Part shown: positions 16,820 to 26,502 of the stretch, one piece after another | How positions within the stretch are numbered: position 1 is the stretch's first letter | Layout: each line of letters opens with the position of its first letter | NCBI RefSeq assembly: GCF_030512175.1 | Contig: NZ_JAULBL010000002.1 | Location: 2,788,149 to 2,852,148, forward strand | Source of the DNA: Paeniglutamicibacter sulfureus | GTDB taxonomy: Bacteria > Actinomycetota > Actinomycetes > Actinomycetales > Micrococcaceae | Length of the DNA stretch: 64,000 nucleotides | Reading direction: 5' to 3' | The notes under the pieces: model-generated | What the model was told of the DNA's origin: nothing | The model's input: only the letters and a program-made list of their open reading frames with translations | Databases searched by the model: none | Made by a program: the position numbers and the translations under genes

Positions 16820-18369
16820 GCGAATTCGGACAGGGACGTTCCGACCGTCCGCGACGCAGCGAACCGAACCGCGGCGGAGGCCAGGAACGCCGCAGCGACG
16901 CCGGCCGCACCCGCAACCGCGGGGGATCCGGACCACGCCAGTTCAGTGCCTCCGCACCCTCGGCCCGCAATCGCAGGGCCGACCAGGCCCGGCTGACCGC
17001 CTTCGAGGTGCTGCGGGCCGTGGCCGAAAACGACGCCTACGCCAACCTGGTGCTCCCGGCCCGGATCCGCGAACACCGCCTGGATCGGCGCGATGCCGGA
17101 TTCGCCACAGAACTGACCTACGGTGCCTTGCGCGGGCAGGGCCTGTACGACGCGATCCTGGCCCGTTGCGTCGACCGCCCCCTGGACCAGTTGGACCCGG
17201 CTGTCCTTGACGCGTTGCGCCTGGGCGCCCATCAGCTGCTGGCCATGCGCGTGCCAAGCCACGCGGCACTCGACGAAACCGTGTCGCTGGCCCGCATGGT
17301 GATCGGCGCCGGCGCGTCCGGCCTGATCAACGCAGTGCTGCGCAAGGTCTCGCTGAAGGACCTGGAGACCTGGAGCGAGGAACTGGTCGCCGGGATCGCC
17401 GATGAAAATGCCGCAGCCGCCCTGGTGCATTCCCACCCCGAATGGATCGTTCGCGCCCTGCGCCAGGCGCTGGTGGCCCACGGCCGCGACGCCGCCGAAA
17501 TCACCGACCTGCTGGTCGCCGACAACCTGGCCCCGGTCGTCAACCTCGTGGCACTGCCCGGCGTCGGTTCGCTGGACGAGGCGCTCGACGCGGGCGCCGA
17601 ACCCGGAACCCTCGTGGCCGATTCGGCCTATTACCAAGGTGGGGACATCGCCCGGCTTTCCTCCGTGCGCGCGGGCAGCACCCGTGTCCAGGACGCCGGT
17701 TCCCAGCTGGTCGCCCGCGCCCTGGCCCAGGTGGCGCTGCCCGAGGACGGCGATGACACCTACTGGCTGGACCTCTGCGCCGGCCCCGGCGGCAAGGCCG
17801 CATTGCTGGCAGCCCTGGCTGCCGAACAGGGCGCGAAGCTGACCGCCAACGAACCCGCCCAACACCGTGCCGAACTGGTGAACAACGCCTTGGTGGCCAT
17901 CGACCCCGAGACCTGGATGATCTCGGTTCGCGACGGCCGCGAATACGGCGAAAGCGAATACGCCGGGGGCTATGACCGGATCATGGTCGATGCGCCGTGC
18001 TCGGGCCTGGGCGCGCTGCGCCGCCGCCCCGAGTCCCGGTGGCGCAAGAGCCCCCGCGACGTCGCCGAGCTGACGATCCTGCAGGGCGAGCTCCTGGACG
18101 CGGCGCTCAGCGCGGTGCGCGTGGGCGGCGTGGTCGCCTACGTGACCTGCTCGCCGCACCCGGCCGAAACCGTTGCGGTGGTCGATGACCTGCTGTCCCG
18201 GAACAAGAATGCCAGGCTGCTGGACACCGGGGCGGCACTGGAATCCGCAGCCCTGCCGGGACTCGCATCGGCCGCCCGCCCCGTGGGCGAGGGAAGCACC
18301 ATCCAGCTGTGGCCGCACATCCACCGCACCGATGCCATGTTCATGGCGCTGTTCACCCGCACCGCCTAA
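16816..18369 (+). CDS. rsmB: 16S rRNA (cytosine-967-C5)-methyltransferase RsmB
   Basis: SAM-dependent m5C rRNA methyltransferase (Sun/Fmu), 517 residues. The first 55 residues are Arg/Gly-rich and likely disordered. A NusB-like RNA-binding domain follows (about 55-190; [23 protein letters not shown]). The Rossmann domain has [11 protein letters not shown] (SAM loop), [12 protein letters not shown] with the first catalytic cysteine, and [10 protein letters not shown] with the second. Start ATG 16816 overlaps fmt by 4 nt. Confidence 0.95.
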   Translation: MSEFGQGRSDRPRRSEPNRGGGQERRSDAGRTRNRGGSGPRQFSASAPSARNRRADQARLTAFEVLRAVAENDAYANLVLPARIREHRLDRRDAGFATELTYGALRGQGLYDAILARCVDRPLDQLDPAVLDALRLGAHQLLAMRVPSHAALDETVSLARMVIGAGASGLINAVLRKVSLKDLETWSEELVAGIADENAAAALVHSHPEWIVRALRQALVAHGRDAAEITDLLVADNLAPVVNLVALPGVGSLDEALDAGAEPGTLVADSAYYQGGDIARLSSVRAGSTRVQDAGSQLVARALAQVALPEDGDDTYWLDLCAGPGGKAALLAALAAEQGAKLTANEPAQHRAELVNNALVAIDPETWMISVRDGREYGESEYAGGYDRIMVDAPCSGLGALRRRPESRWRKSPRDVAELTILQGELLDAALSAVRVGGVVAYVTCSPHPAETVAVVDDLLSRNKNARLLDTGAALESAALPGLASAARPVGEGSTIQLWPHIHRTDAMFMALFTRTA

Positions 18370-18371
18370 AC

Positions 18372-18399
18372 CCGCCGGTCCACCCAGTCGGACCGGCGG
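18372..18399 (+). terminator. Strong hairpin between rsmB and rpe
   Basis: A perfect 10-bp GC stem, CCGCCGGTCC (18372-18381) and GGACCGGCGG (18390-18399), with an 8-nt loop right after the rsmB stop. No T-run follows, so it may be a processing or partial-stop hairpin. Confidence 0.5.
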
Positions 18400-18419
18400 C
18401 CAGCAGCCAGAAGGAAACC

Positions 18420-19091
18420 ATGCGTACCTGCCAGATCAATCCGTCGATCCTCTCGGCGGACTTCACCAACCTCGAACGCGAACTCTCGCGGATCCACACC
18501 GCCGACGCCGTCCATGTCGATGTCATGGATAACCACTTCGTGCCCAACCTGACCATCGGCTTGCCGGTGGTTCAGCGATTGAACGAGGTCAGTGAGCTGC
18601 CGCTGGACGTGCACCTGATGATCAGCGACGTGGATCGGTGGGGACCGGGCTACGCCGAGGCCGGCGCCGCCTCGGTCACCTTCCATGCCGAGGCCTCGGC
18701 CGCCCCGATCAAGCTGGCCCGGGACCTGCGCGCCGCCGGTGCCAAATCCTCGATGGCGCTGCGCCCGGCCACGCCGATCGAGCCCTACCTGGACATGCTC
18801 CCGGAGCTGGACATGGTGCTGCTGATGACGGTCGAGCCGGGCTTTGGCGGACAGGCCTTCCTGGACATCGTGTTGCCGAAGATCCGCAGGGCCCGAAAGG
18901 CCATTGACGGGACCGGCCTGCCCATCGCACTGCAGGTCGATGGCGGGGTCACCCGCGAAACGATCCTGCGGGCGGCCGAGGCCGGGGCCGACGTCTTCGT
19001 GGCCGGTTCTTCGGTTTACGGAACAGCGGATCCCGCCGAGGCAGTAGTCACATTGCGAAATCTCGCAGCCAGGACACCCGTTTCCATGTAA
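18420..19091 (+). CDS. rpe: Ribulose-phosphate 3-epimerase
   Basis: TIM-barrel enzyme interconverting ribulose 5-phosphate and xylulose 5-phosphate. 223 residues. Signature segments: [10 protein letters not shown] at the N-terminus, [17 protein letters not shown] with the catalytic Asp and metal ligands, [19 protein letters not shown], and QVDGGV. ATG 18420 has AAGGAAA immediately upstream. It supplies the pentose phosphates used by the riboflavin genes that follow, but the riboswitch-controlled promoter separates the two units. Confidence 0.96.
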   Translation: MRTCQINPSILSADFTNLERELSRIHTADAVHVDVMDNHFVPNLTIGLPVVQRLNEVSELPLDVHLMISDVDRWGPGYAEAGAASVTFHAEASAAPIKLARDLRAAGAKSSMALRPATPIEPYLDMLPELDMVLLMTVEPGFGGQAFLDIVLPKIRRARKAIDGTGLPIALQVDGGVTRETILRAAEAGADVFVAGSSVYGTADPAEAVVTLRNLAARTPVSM

Positions 19092-19097
19092 TACTAT
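19092..19097 (+). promoter_or_regulatory. Putative -10 of the riboflavin operon
   Basis: TACTAT lies about 16 nt before the FMN aptamer, just after the rpe stop codon. No good -35 is seen. Confidence 0.35.
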
Positions 19098-19112
19098 GGG
19101 CTACAACTACAC

Positions 19113-19258
19113 AACGTGCTCCGGGGTCGGTGTAAGTCCGAACCGGCGGTCAAAGTCCGCGACCCAAGCCAAAAAGATCCCTCCGGGGATCTTGAAGCCT
19201 GGTTGAACTGGTGAAATTCCGGTACCGACAGTTAAAGTCTGGATGGGAGAAGCACGTA
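19113..19258 (+). promoter_or_regulatory. FMN riboswitch (RFN element)
   Basis: The conserved RFN blocks occur in order: GTGCTCCGGGGTCGGTG at the 5' side, CCGAACCGGCGGT, a variable hairpin (AGATCCCTCCGGGGATCTTG), CTGGTGAAATTCCGGTACCGACAGT, and AGTCTGGATGGGAGAAGCAC closing with the 5' GTGCT. It lies about 155 nt upstream of ribM. The variable middle hairpin is long. The expected action is to lower rib expression when FMN is abundant. Confidence 0.95.
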
Positions 19259-19412
19259 CACGCAACACCAGCGCTCTCGCGAGTGCGCAAGGCACGGCCA
19301 GGTGGGAATCCACGAGATTTCCCTGGTTCCGGATCCTTCGCCAGCGGGTCGGCCGCAAAGGTGGAACCGTCGTATCGAACCCCCGGAGCCATCGCGGCTT
19401 GACAGGAGGACG

Positions 19413-20114
19413 ATGGATTTTCTGCGGTGGCTCATTGAAGCTTTCAATTCTTACATCACAGTAGGCAGCAGCGCACTGCTGGTGCGCGAAGTGGTGGGCA
19501 ACGTCTTCGGACTTGCCTCTGCCCTGGGCGGCATCCGCCGCAAGGTCTGGGCGTGGCCCGTTGGCATCGTCGGCAACATCCTGCTCCTGACGGTTTTCTT
19601 GGGCAGCATCTTCGGTAACGACCAAACAGCCAACCTGCTCGGCCAGGCCGGACGCCAGATCATGTTCATCGCCGTGTCCTTCTATGGCTGGAAGCGCTGG
19701 AAATCCAGCCGCGAATCCGGCGGAAGTGCGGTCACCCCGCGCTGGGCCACCGGCACGGAACGCCTCTCGCTCGCTGCAATCATGATCATCGGCACCGTCG
19801 CACTGACCCCGCTCTTTGGCGCACTGGGATCCTACGCACCTGTCTGGGCCGATGCCTGGACCTTCGTCGGCTCCTTGCTGGCCACCTACGGCATGGCCAA
19901 GGGACTGGTGGAGTTCTGGCTGATCTGGGTCCTTGTCGATGTAGTCGGGGTTCCGCTGCTCTTCGGCGCCGGTTACTACGCCAGTGCGTTCATGTACCTC
20001 TTTTACGGGTGCTTCACGCTGGTCGGGTTCTTCATTTGGTGGAAGGCCAAGAACGACGCCAAGCCCAGCATCCAAACCGAGATGCCCGACCCGACGGTGC
20101 AGGTGCACAGCTGA
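19413..20114 (+). CDS. ribM: Riboflavin transporter RibM (PnuC-like)
   Basis: PnuC-family facilitator of 233 residues with about seven hydrophobic helices. The FMN riboswitch immediately upstream and the rib genes downstream identify it as RibM (riboflavin uptake) rather than the nicotinamide riboside carrier PnuC. The GWKRWK motif after the third helix region and the conserved aromatic WxxW-type segments fit the family. ATG 19413 has an excellent ribosome-binding site, AGGAGGA (19404-19410). Its stop overlaps the ribD ATG by one base. The C-terminal 20 residues are polar and cytoplasmic. Confidence 0.9.
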   Translation: MDFLRWLIEAFNSYITVGSSALLVREVVGNVFGLASALGGIRRKVWAWPVGIVGNILLLTVFLGSIFGNDQTANLLGQAGRQIMFIAVSFYGWKRWKSSRESGGSAVTPRWATGTERLSLAAIMIIGTVALTPLFGALGSYAPVWADAWTFVGSLLATYGMAKGLVEFWLIWVLVDVVGVPLLFGAGYYASAFMYLFYGCFTLVGFFIWWKAKNDAKPSIQTEMPDPTVQVHS

Positions 20115-21166
20115 TGCAACCCTCACGAACACTGGCCGCCATGCGGCTTTCCCTCGAGCTGGCCCGCCGCGGCACCCGCGGAGCCAACCCCCTGGTCGGG
20201 GCCGTCATCATCGACCCGGACGGCACGATCCTGGCCACCGGTTACCATCGCGGCGCCGGCACCCCGCACGCCGAAGCCGACGCACTGAACCGCCTGGGCT
20301 CCATCGACCCGGCCGCGGCACGCGCCGCGACCATGCTGGTCACCCTCGAGCCCTGCAACCACACCGGCCGCACCGGCCCATGCTCCCGCGCCATCATCGA
20401 CGCCGGAATCGGCAACGTGATCTTCGCTGTCGCCGACGGCGGCGCGGTGGCCGGCGGGGGAGCCGAGACGCTGCGTGCGGCCGGAGTCAACGTGGAACAG
20501 GGGTTGCTGGAGGACCAGGCTGCCGAGCTGAACCACCGTTGGTTCGCGGCCCGCGCCGCCGGCCGGCCCTTCACCACGTTGCACCTGGCCCAAACCCTTG
20601 ACGGACGGATCGCCGCCAAGGACGGAACCAGCCAATGGATCACCTCGCCGCGCTCGCTGCTCCACGCCCATGAGGTACGTGCCCGCGTGGGCGCCATCGT
20701 CGTGGGTACCGGCACCGTCATGGCCGATGACCCGCGGCTGAACGCACGCGACGAACACGGCGAGCCCTTCGCCTCCCAGCCCCGACGCATCGTCATGGGG
20801 CAACGGGACATTCCCGGGGACGCAGCACTGAAGGCCGACGGCAACTGGGATCAGGTCCGCACCCGCGACCCTCACGAGGTCCTGGCACGGATCGCATCCC
20901 GGGACATCGGACACGTGCTCATCGAAGGCGGTGCGTCGGTGGCCACCGCGTTCCTGGCGGCGGATCTGGTCGACGAGATCTTCCTCTACCAGGCACCGAT
21001 CTTCCTGGGATCCGGGCGTGGAAGCGTGGGGGAGCTGGGAATCGACACCCTTGCCTCCGCCCGGCGTTTCCGCCTGGACGCCGTCGACGGGGACGCGGTG
21101 CGCATCCTGGGCCCCGACACCCTTACACATCTTGAACCCATGCCAACCGGCACCGGCACACCCTAA
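20114..21166 (+). CDS. ribD: Bifunctional riboflavin deaminase/reductase RibD
   Basis: Catalyses deamination and side-chain reduction in the second and third steps of riboflavin synthesis. 350 residues. The N-terminal deaminase domain (1-140) binds zinc through HAEADAL and PCNHTGRTGPC. The C-terminal reductase domain (about 150-345) has the NADPH-binding GTGTVMADDP, and IEGGASVATAF. Both domains are complete. ATG 20114 overlaps the ribM stop. Second gene of the FMN-regulated operon. Confidence 0.96.
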   Translation: MQPSRTLAAMRLSLELARRGTRGANPLVGAVIIDPDGTILATGYHRGAGTPHAEADALNRLGSIDPAAARAATMLVTLEPCNHTGRTGPCSRAIIDAGIGNVIFAVADGGAVAGGGAETLRAAGVNVEQGLLEDQAAELNHRWFAARAAGRPFTTLHLAQTLDGRIAAKDGTSQWITSPRSLLHAHEVRARVGAIVVGTGTVMADDPRLNARDEHGEPFASQPRRIVMGQRDIPGDAALKADGNWDQVRTRDPHEVLARIASRDIGHVLIEGGASVATAFLAADLVDEIFLYQAPIFLGSGRGSVGELGIDTLASARRFRLDAVDGDAVRILGPDTLTHLEPMPTGTGTP

Positions 21167-21177
21167 GGAATCGAAGC

Positions 21178-21810
21178 ATGTTCACCGGAATCATCAGCGG
21201 CATGGGCCGCATCGAAGCAATGGACGCGACACCGGAATCCGACTCTGTCGTCTTGCGCATCAGCGCGCCGAACCACACCGATAACCTGGAACTGGGCGGG
21301 TCCATCGCCGTCAACGGCGTCTGCCTGACCGCCACGTCCATCGCCGGGGACATCCTGTCCCTGGACGTCATGGGCGAGACCCTGCGCCACACGACCATCG
21401 GCGACCTCGCCCAGGGCGAGGGCATCAACCTCGAGCGCTGCGTGCAGGCCGGCGGCCGGCTTGACGGGCACGTCGTGCAGGGCCACGTCGACGGTGTCGG
21501 GCACCTCCTGGAGCACGAATCGCTCGGTGCCTGGGACCGCTTCCGCTTCTCCATCCCCTTCGAACTGGCCAGATACGTGGCAAAGAAGGGTTCGATCGCG
21601 ATCGACGGGATCTCGCTGACCGTCACCGAGGTCTCGGAGGCCCGCGAAAAAGAGCAGTGGTTCGAAGTCGGGATCATCCCCACCACCCTGCGCGAAACCA
21701 CCCTGGGCCAACGCGTTCCCGGTTCCGCGGTCAACCTGGAAGTCGATGTCATGGCCAAGTACGCCGAACGCCTTGCCTCATTCAACAACATCGAAAGCAG
21801 TGCATCATGA
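21178..21810 (+). CDS. ribE: Riboflavin synthase, alpha subunit
   Basis: Dismutates two lumazine molecules to riboflavin in the last step. 210 residues made of two homologous beta-barrel repeats: repeat 1 starts MFTGIISG with SIAVNGVCLT, and repeat 2 starts near GHVVQGHVDGVG with SIAIDGISLTVTEV. The MFTG start and the duplication are diagnostic. The stop overlaps the ribBA start by 4 nt. Confidence 0.96.
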   Translation: MFTGIISGMGRIEAMDATPESDSVVLRISAPNHTDNLELGGSIAVNGVCLTATSIAGDILSLDVMGETLRHTTIGDLAQGEGINLERCVQAGGRLDGHVVQGHVDGVGHLLEHESLGAWDRFRFSIPFELARYVAKKGSIAIDGISLTVTEVSEAREKEQWFEVGIIPTTLRETTLGQRVPGSAVNLEVDVMAKYAERLASFNNIESSAS

Positions 21811-23090
21811 TCACCGATACCATTCGCCTGGACTCCATTGACGCCGCGATCAGCGCCATGGCAGCAGGCCAGGCCGTCGTGGTCGTCGACGACGCTGACC
21901 GCGAAAACGAGGGCGACATCATCTTCGCCGCCGAGTTCGCCACCCCGGAGCTCATGGGCTGGACCATCCGCCATTCCTCGGGCGTCGTGTGCACTCCGAT
22001 GGACGGTGACCGCGCCGACGCGATGGGCCTGCCGCCCATGGTGGAAAACAACCAGGACGCCAAGGGCACCGCGTACACCGTCTCCTGCGACGCCGCACAC
22101 GGGGTCAGCACCGGAATCAGCGCCGCCGACCGCGCCCTGACGTCCCGCATCCTGGCCGATCCGGCCTCCGGCCCCGAGCTGATCACCCGCCCGGGCCACA
22201 TCTTCCCGCTGCGCGCGGTCGACGGCGGGGTGCTGGTGCGCCGCGGTCACACCGAGGCCAGCGTCGATTTGTGCAAGGCCGCGGGCCTAGAGCCCGTCGG
22301 GGTCATCGCCGAGATCGTCCACGACGACGGATCGATGATGCGTCTGCCCGCGCTGCGCGAATTCGCGGACCTGTGGAACATCCCGCTGATCAGCATCGAG
22401 GACCTGGCCGCCTGGCGGGCCACCATGGACGCCGAGCCGGCAGTGGGCACCAGTGCCGCCGCGGTGCAGGGCGGTCCGGAGGTCAAGGTCCCCACCCCGC
22501 ACGGCGAGTTCCTCGTCCGCGCCTGGCGCGAACGCGTCAGCGGCACCGAGCACCTTTCGCTCAGTGCCACGGGTCCCGACGGCACCATGCCGGCCGAGCC
22601 GCTGGTGCGCGTGCATTCGGAGTGCCTCACCGGCGACGTGTTCGGTTCCTACCGTTGCGACTGCGGCGAGCAACTGGCCGCCGGGCTGGAGGCCATCAAC
22701 GAATACGGCGGGGTGCTGGTCTACCTGCGCGGCCACGAGGGCCGCGGCATCGGGCTGGCCAACAAGATCCGTGCCTACGCGCTGCAGGACGGCGGTGCCG
22801 ATACCGTGGCCGCCAACGAGCAACTGGGCCTGCCGGTCGACGCGCGAAACTACGATGCCGCCGCGGCCATCCTCCATGCCCTGTCCATCCGCCGGGTCCG
22901 GTTGATCACCAACAACCCGCTGAAGGAAGAGTGGCTGGAGCAGGCCGGGATCGCCGTTTCCGAGCGCGTGCCCACCCGGATTGCGGCGCGTCCCGAAAAC
23001 CTTGAGTACCTGCGCACCAAGCAAAACCTGATGAACCATTCATTGCAATTGCCATCCATCGAAAACACCAACCCAGGAGTCAAATCATGA
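21807..23090 (+). CDS. ribBA: Bifunctional DHBP synthase / GTP cyclohydrolase II
   Basis: 427-residue fusion. Residues 1-205 form 3,4-dihydroxy-2-butanone 4-phosphate synthase ([36 protein letters not shown]). Residues about 225-420 form GTP cyclohydrolase II with zinc cysteines in [18 protein letters not shown], and the GHEGRGIGL and [13 protein letters not shown] motifs. Both active sites look complete, so one protein feeds both precursors into lumazine synthesis. Coupled by overlap to ribE and ribH. Confidence 0.96.
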   Translation: MITDTIRLDSIDAAISAMAAGQAVVVVDDADRENEGDIIFAAEFATPELMGWTIRHSSGVVCTPMDGDRADAMGLPPMVENNQDAKGTAYTVSCDAAHGVSTGISAADRALTSRILADPASGPELITRPGHIFPLRAVDGGVLVRRGHTEASVDLCKAAGLEPVGVIAEIVHDDGSMMRLPALREFADLWNIPLISIEDLAAWRATMDAEPAVGTSAAAVQGGPEVKVPTPHGEFLVRAWRERVSGTEHLSLSATGPDGTMPAEPLVRVHSECLTGDVFGSYRCDCGEQLAAGLEAINEYGGVLVYLRGHEGRGIGLANKIRAYALQDGGADTVAANEQLGLPVDARNYDAAAAILHALSIRRVRLITNNPLKEEWLEQAGIAVSERVPTRIAARPENLEYLRTKQNLMNHSLQLPSIENTNPGVKS

Positions 23091-23569
23091 GCGGACACGG
23101 AGCACCCCTCGTCGGGGCCGGCGAATTGGCAGCGGCAGGCAAAGCCGGAATGCGGGCCGTCATCGTTGCGGCCAGCTGGCACACCCAGATCATGGACGGC
23201 CTGCTGGACGGCGCCCTGCGCGCCGCCGCCGATGCCGGGATCAGCACCCCCGAGGTCATCCGCGTTCCGGGCACCTTCGAGCTCCCGGTGGCCGCGGCAC
23301 GCCTGGCCCACGCCTATGACACCGTCATCGCGCTGGGCGTGGTCATCCGCGGCGGCACCCCGCACTTCGACTTCGTTTGCCAGGGAGCGACCATGGGCCT
23401 GACCGACGTTACGGTGCGCACCGGCGTTCCCGTGGGCTTCGGGGTCTTGACCTGTGACAACGAGGAGCAGGCCATTGCCCGTGCCGGCCTGGAAGGCTCT
23501 GTCGAAGACAAGGGCTACGAGGCCATGAGCGCGGGCCTGCAGACAGCCGTCGCACTGGCGCGCCGCTAG
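23087..23569 (+). CDS. ribH: 6,7-dimethyl-8-ribityllumazine synthase
   Basis: Condenses DHBP with the pyrimidine intermediate. 160 residues. Family signatures: the ASWHTQI substrate site, [32 protein letters not shown] with the catalytic histidine, and [17 protein letters not shown]. The sequence is normal in length and ends ALARR. It closes the operon, with 4 nt overlap to ribBA and a branched GC hairpin shortly after the stop. Confidence 0.96.
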   Translation: MSGHGAPLVGAGELAAAGKAGMRAVIVAASWHTQIMDGLLDGALRAAADAGISTPEVIRVPGTFELPVAAARLAHAYDTVIALGVVIRGGTPHFDFVCQGATMGLTDVTVRTGVPVGFGVLTCDNEEQAIARAGLEGSVEDKGYEAMSAGLQTAVALARR

Positions 23570-23590
23570 CAAATTCGGCGAGCCGCCACC

Positions 23591-23656
23591 GCGCTGCCGC
23601 CCGCACCACCGGTACCCGCTTCCAGGAAGCGAAGCCGGGGGAGCGGGCGGCGCTGT
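23591..23656 (+). terminator. Branched hairpin after ribH
   Basis: GCCGCCCGC near 23596 pairs with GCGGGCGGC near 23643, enclosing an inner stem CGCTTCC-A-GGAAGCG. The likely end of the riboflavin operon; no strong T-run. Confidence 0.55.
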
Positions 23657-24044
23657 TCCATGTTCCATTGATTGCACGATTGCCTCATTCAGAGGGTCGG
23701 CCTTCGCCGAGCCGGCCGCCCAGGTGCGAGGTCGCCCCGTCTGCGTCCGTCTCCCGCGAGATGGCTTCAGCAGGTGCGTCGAACACGGCCAAGGGCCGGA
23801 CGCCGACGGCAAACTTGACGTCGAGACGGGCCGCCCCGTGCGGGCGGAAGGCGAGGTAAGAAATGCCGGTGCTTTGCCCGATGTGCTTGGCGATGCCGTC
23901 CACACCAACAACGTCTTGTCCCTCGGCGAATATCCCGTCCTGGGGGCCGGCACCCGAGCGGCCCCGTGTAATGGGCAACAAGCCGCCTCGGCGTTCGGGC
24001 TTCGGTGAGGCGGGGGGAAGCGGCAAGGTCCTCTCCACGGCCGG

Positions 24045-24050
24045 TAGACT
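24045..24050 (+). promoter_or_regulatory. -10 element of the methyltransferase gene (leaderless)
   Basis: TAGACT, then 7 nt, then ATG at 24058. The spacing predicts transcription starting at the start codon. Confidence 0.5.
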
Positions 24051-24057
24051 TCGCCTG

Positions 24058-24795
24058 ATGAAAGATCGTGGAAAAGTGTCGACCGGGAGCTCCCCCATCT
24101 CGTCCCCCTTGGATTCACGACTAACCGCCTTGCACGCCACGTTTCTGGCCGAGCGTCCGCCGGGGGCCGACGAAGATGTACACATGCTCCCGGCCATCGT
24201 GGATCATGTCATTGAACGGTGCAGCGCCTCGGGCGCCTTGGTGTTCGACCCATTCGCAGGGTTCGGCACCACCATTAAGCGGGCAGTTGCACTGGGACGG
24301 GAAGCCCTCGGTATTGAGCTGCTACCCGAGCGGGCGGAGTACCTGCGGGATCAGGTGCCCGGCGCGCGCATCATCGAGGGAGACGCAAGGGAGCTGCTCA
24401 GGCTTGTCCGCGGAATTACGACGCCCGAAACCGACGCGGGTGTCGATCTCATTCTCACCTCTCCGCCATATATGACCGCCGAGAACCATGACGCCGACCC
24501 CCTCACTGCCTACGAGGAAGACAACGGGGACTACGGCCGCTACCTGGACGAGCTCGGGCTGGTCGCAGCCCAGTGTGCGCGCACCGTTGTGCCCGGCGGC
24601 TTCGTGGTGTGGAATGTGGCCGACATTCTCCACATGGACCGCACCACCCACTTGATCCGCGATTGCACCCGCGTGCTCGCGCAGCACCTCACCCCTGTGG
24701 GGACAACCGAGATTGTGTGGGATCGCTACCCCCACGATTTGGTGTCCGACGCGTTACTGGTATTCCAACGGCCTCCTATTGAGCGGCGCGCTTAG
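24058..24795 (+). CDS. DNA methyltransferase (N4/N6 type), orphan
   Basis: SAM-dependent methyltransferase of 245 residues. The SAM motif I is FDPFAGFGTT (about 60-69), followed by ALGIELLPERAEYL. The catalytic motif IV is TSPPYM (about 137-142), the TSPPY form of amino-methyltransferases. GGFVVWNVADI is a further motif. Motif I precedes IV, unlike beta-class enzymes where IV comes first; no separate target-recognition domain is obvious in this small protein. No restriction enzyme gene is adjacent. TRM11-like RNA methylation is an alternative. Start ATG 24058 follows the leaderless promoter; the frame continues upstream without similarity. Confidence 0.75.
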   Translation: MKDRGKVSTGSSPISSPLDSRLTALHATFLAERPPGADEDVHMLPAIVDHVIERCSASGALVFDPFAGFGTTIKRAVALGREALGIELLPERAEYLRDQVPGARIIEGDARELLRLVRGITTPETDAGVDLILTSPPYMTAENHDADPLTAYEEDNGDYGRYLDELGLVAAQCARTVVPGGFVVWNVADILHMDRTTHLIRDCTRVLAQHLTPVGTTEIVWDRYPHDLVSDALLVFQRPPIERRA

Positions 24796-25212
24796 CCAGA
24801 CCGGATTGTCCGGACGGACAAACCACAGGTCCTGACGCAGCAATCGTGTCGTGATGCCCCATTGTTGCGCTCGGTCCGCCCTGCGGTGGCTTCCATGAAA
24901 CCGAAGCCGCCACCGGCCACGTGAGGGGAGGGCATGAAGGTGTGCGTGAAACCCCGATTGTTCGGCAACAGCCCCAGTCGACATCAGTAGTCCGATGCCC
25001 CCCCGCACTGCAGCCCGGCATCGTGGGAAGCGATCTCGAAAAGTGCACTTTCCCGCCGTGACGGCGAGCATCGTCAGTGGTCGTGGTGCACTATGGCGGC
25101 ACGCCCGCGACCTGTGCCAGGGCCGCGTCATGTTGAGCCGAGCGGGGGAGTGCTTCGTCACATTGGGGGTGCGGTAGTGAATGCGGCCAACGGGCCAAGA
25201 TACCCTGACTAT
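24796..25212. other. Gap between the methyltransferase gene and hisE
   Basis: 417 bp without a recognisable gene. A GC inverted repeat around 24886-24911 (GGTGGCTTC and GAAGCCGCC arms) may form a hairpin. A minus-strand frame 24776-25048 is open but has no family resemblance or ribosome-binding site. Confidence 0.5.
25201..25206 (+). promoter_or_regulatory. -10 element of hisE (leaderless)
   Basis: TACCCT, then 6 nt, then GTG at 25213. Same layout as at hisI and the methyltransferase. Confidence 0.4.
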
Positions 25213-25476
25213 GTGAAAACTTTTGACACCCTCTTCGCCGAGCTCTCCGAGAAGGCCAAGACCCGCCCCGAAGGTTCGCGTACGATCGCCGAACTGGATT
25301 CCGGCGTGCACGGCATCGGAAAGAAGGTCGTGGAGGAAGCCGCCGAAGTGTGGATGGCTGCCGAGTACGAGACCAACGAGGCCGCCGCCGAAGAAATCTC
25401 CCAGTTGCTTTATCACCTTCAGGTGATGATGCTGGCCAAGGGCCTGACTCTGCAGGACGTTTACAAGCATCTCTAG
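25213..25476 (+). CDS. hisE: Phosphoribosyl-ATP pyrophosphatase
   Basis: Second step of histidine synthesis, hydrolysing PR-ATP to PR-AMP. 87 residues from GTG 25213, the usual size for stand-alone HisE. MazG-like all-alpha fold with [43 protein letters not shown] (the EEAAE metal-binding motif) and [24 protein letters not shown]. The frame is open further upstream, but that part shows no similarity. hisG follows after 110 nt. Confidence 0.95.
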   Translation: MKTFDTLFAELSEKAKTRPEGSRTIAELDSGVHGIGKKVVEEAAEVWMAAEYETNEAAAEEISQLLYHLQVMMLAKGLTLQDVYKHL

Positions 25477-25586
25477 CCGCCGCTTTCGGGACGCCCTGTC
25501 CTCCCGTGCCGCGGTGGCCAACAGGCACCATTTGTTGTCCTACATGCCGTAATACCCCCCCCAGAGCCTGAAAAGAGAACCGCATC

Positions 25587-26435
25587 ATGTTGCGAGTAGC
25601 CCTTCCCAACAAGGGAGCCCTGTCCGAAATCGCCTCGACCATGTTGTTGGAGGCCGGATACGTCCAGCGCCGCGACAACCGCGAACTGGTCATGGTCGAC
25701 CCCGACAACGACGTGGAATTCTTCTACCTCCGTCCCCGTGACATCGCCGTGTACGTCGGCGGCGGCATCCTCGATGTTGGCATCACCGGACGAGACCTTT
25801 ACCTGGACGCCGAGGTCAACGACCACGTCGACGAGGTCCTGCCGCTGGGTATCGGTGCCTCCACTTTCCGCTTCGCCGGCCCCGCCGGGACCTTCACAAC
25901 CCAGCAGGAGCTCCAGGGCAAGCGCATCGCGACCAGCTACGACGCGCTGCTGCGCCAGTACCTGGAAACCAACAACATCGCCGCCGACGTGGTCCGCCTC
26001 GATGGTGCAGTCGAGTCCTCCGTGCGTCTCGGCGTGGCCGACGCCATCGCCGACGTCGTGGAGACCGGCAACACGCTCAAGGCAGCCGGCATGGCGGTCT
26101 TCGGCGATCCCATCCTGCAGTCCGAGGCAGTGCTCATCGGTCGCACCGGCCGCACCCCCGCCGGGCTCGAAGTCCTCAAGCGCCGGCTCACCGGCGTGCT
26201 GGTGGCCCGCCGCTACGTCATGCTCGACTACGACGTGCGCCGGGACCTGGTCGACGAGGCCACCCGGCTCACCCCGGGACTCGAGTCGCCGACGGTTTCC
26301 CCGCTGCAGGACTCGGACTGGGTCGCCGTGCGCGCCATGGTCAAGAAGAGCCACACCAACAACATCATGGATGAGCTGTACAACATCGGCGCCCGCGCCA
26401 TTCTTGTCACCAACATCCACGCCTGCCGCATCTAG
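25587..26435 (+). CDS. hisG: ATP phosphoribosyltransferase (long form)
   Basis: First, feedback-regulated step of histidine synthesis. 282 residues, so the long form with a C-terminal histidine-binding domain (about 210-282). [14 protein letters not shown] opens the catalytic domain, VGITGRDL and the PRPP-binding [18 protein letters not shown] (about 152-169) are visible, and the regulatory end includes [28 protein letters not shown] 25587, with AAAGAGAA upstream. Confidence 0.96.
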   Translation: MLRVALPNKGALSEIASTMLLEAGYVQRRDNRELVMVDPDNDVEFFYLRPRDIAVYVGGGILDVGITGRDLYLDAEVNDHVDEVLPLGIGASTFRFAGPAGTFTTQQELQGKRIATSYDALLRQYLETNNIAADVVRLDGAVESSVRLGVADAIADVVETGNTLKAAGMAVFGDPILQSEAVLIGRTGRTPAGLEVLKRRLTGVLVARRYVMLDYDVRRDLVDEATRLTPGLESPTVSPLQDSDWVAVRAMVKKSHTNNIMDELYNIGARAILVTNIHACRI

Positions 26436-26502
26436 CGCCCGGCCCGCATCCCGGGCCCCGGAACATTTCCCCTTCATTGCTTTTCTAGGAGTTGATCCCC
26501 TC

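Larger units (their letters stand above)
23570..24057. other. Gap between ribH and the methyltransferase gene
   Basis: 488 bp. Apart from the hairpin after ribH and the -10 before the methyltransferase, I recognise nothing. A minus-strand frame stays open from inside the methyltransferase gene to 23685. Its part between about 23690 and 23930 reads like ordinary protein (GISYLAFRPHGAARLDVKFAVG), but it has no credible start or recognised family. It may be a relic. Confidence 0.5.

Noticed and set aside
23685-24197. 170-residue minus-strand frame across the methyltransferase start
   Set aside because: Its start lies within the methyltransferase gene and no family is recognised. Kept only as a possible relic in the gap entry.
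24776-25048. 90-residue minus-strand frame between the methyltransferase gene and hisE
   Set aside because: No ribosome-binding site, no similarity; probably random.
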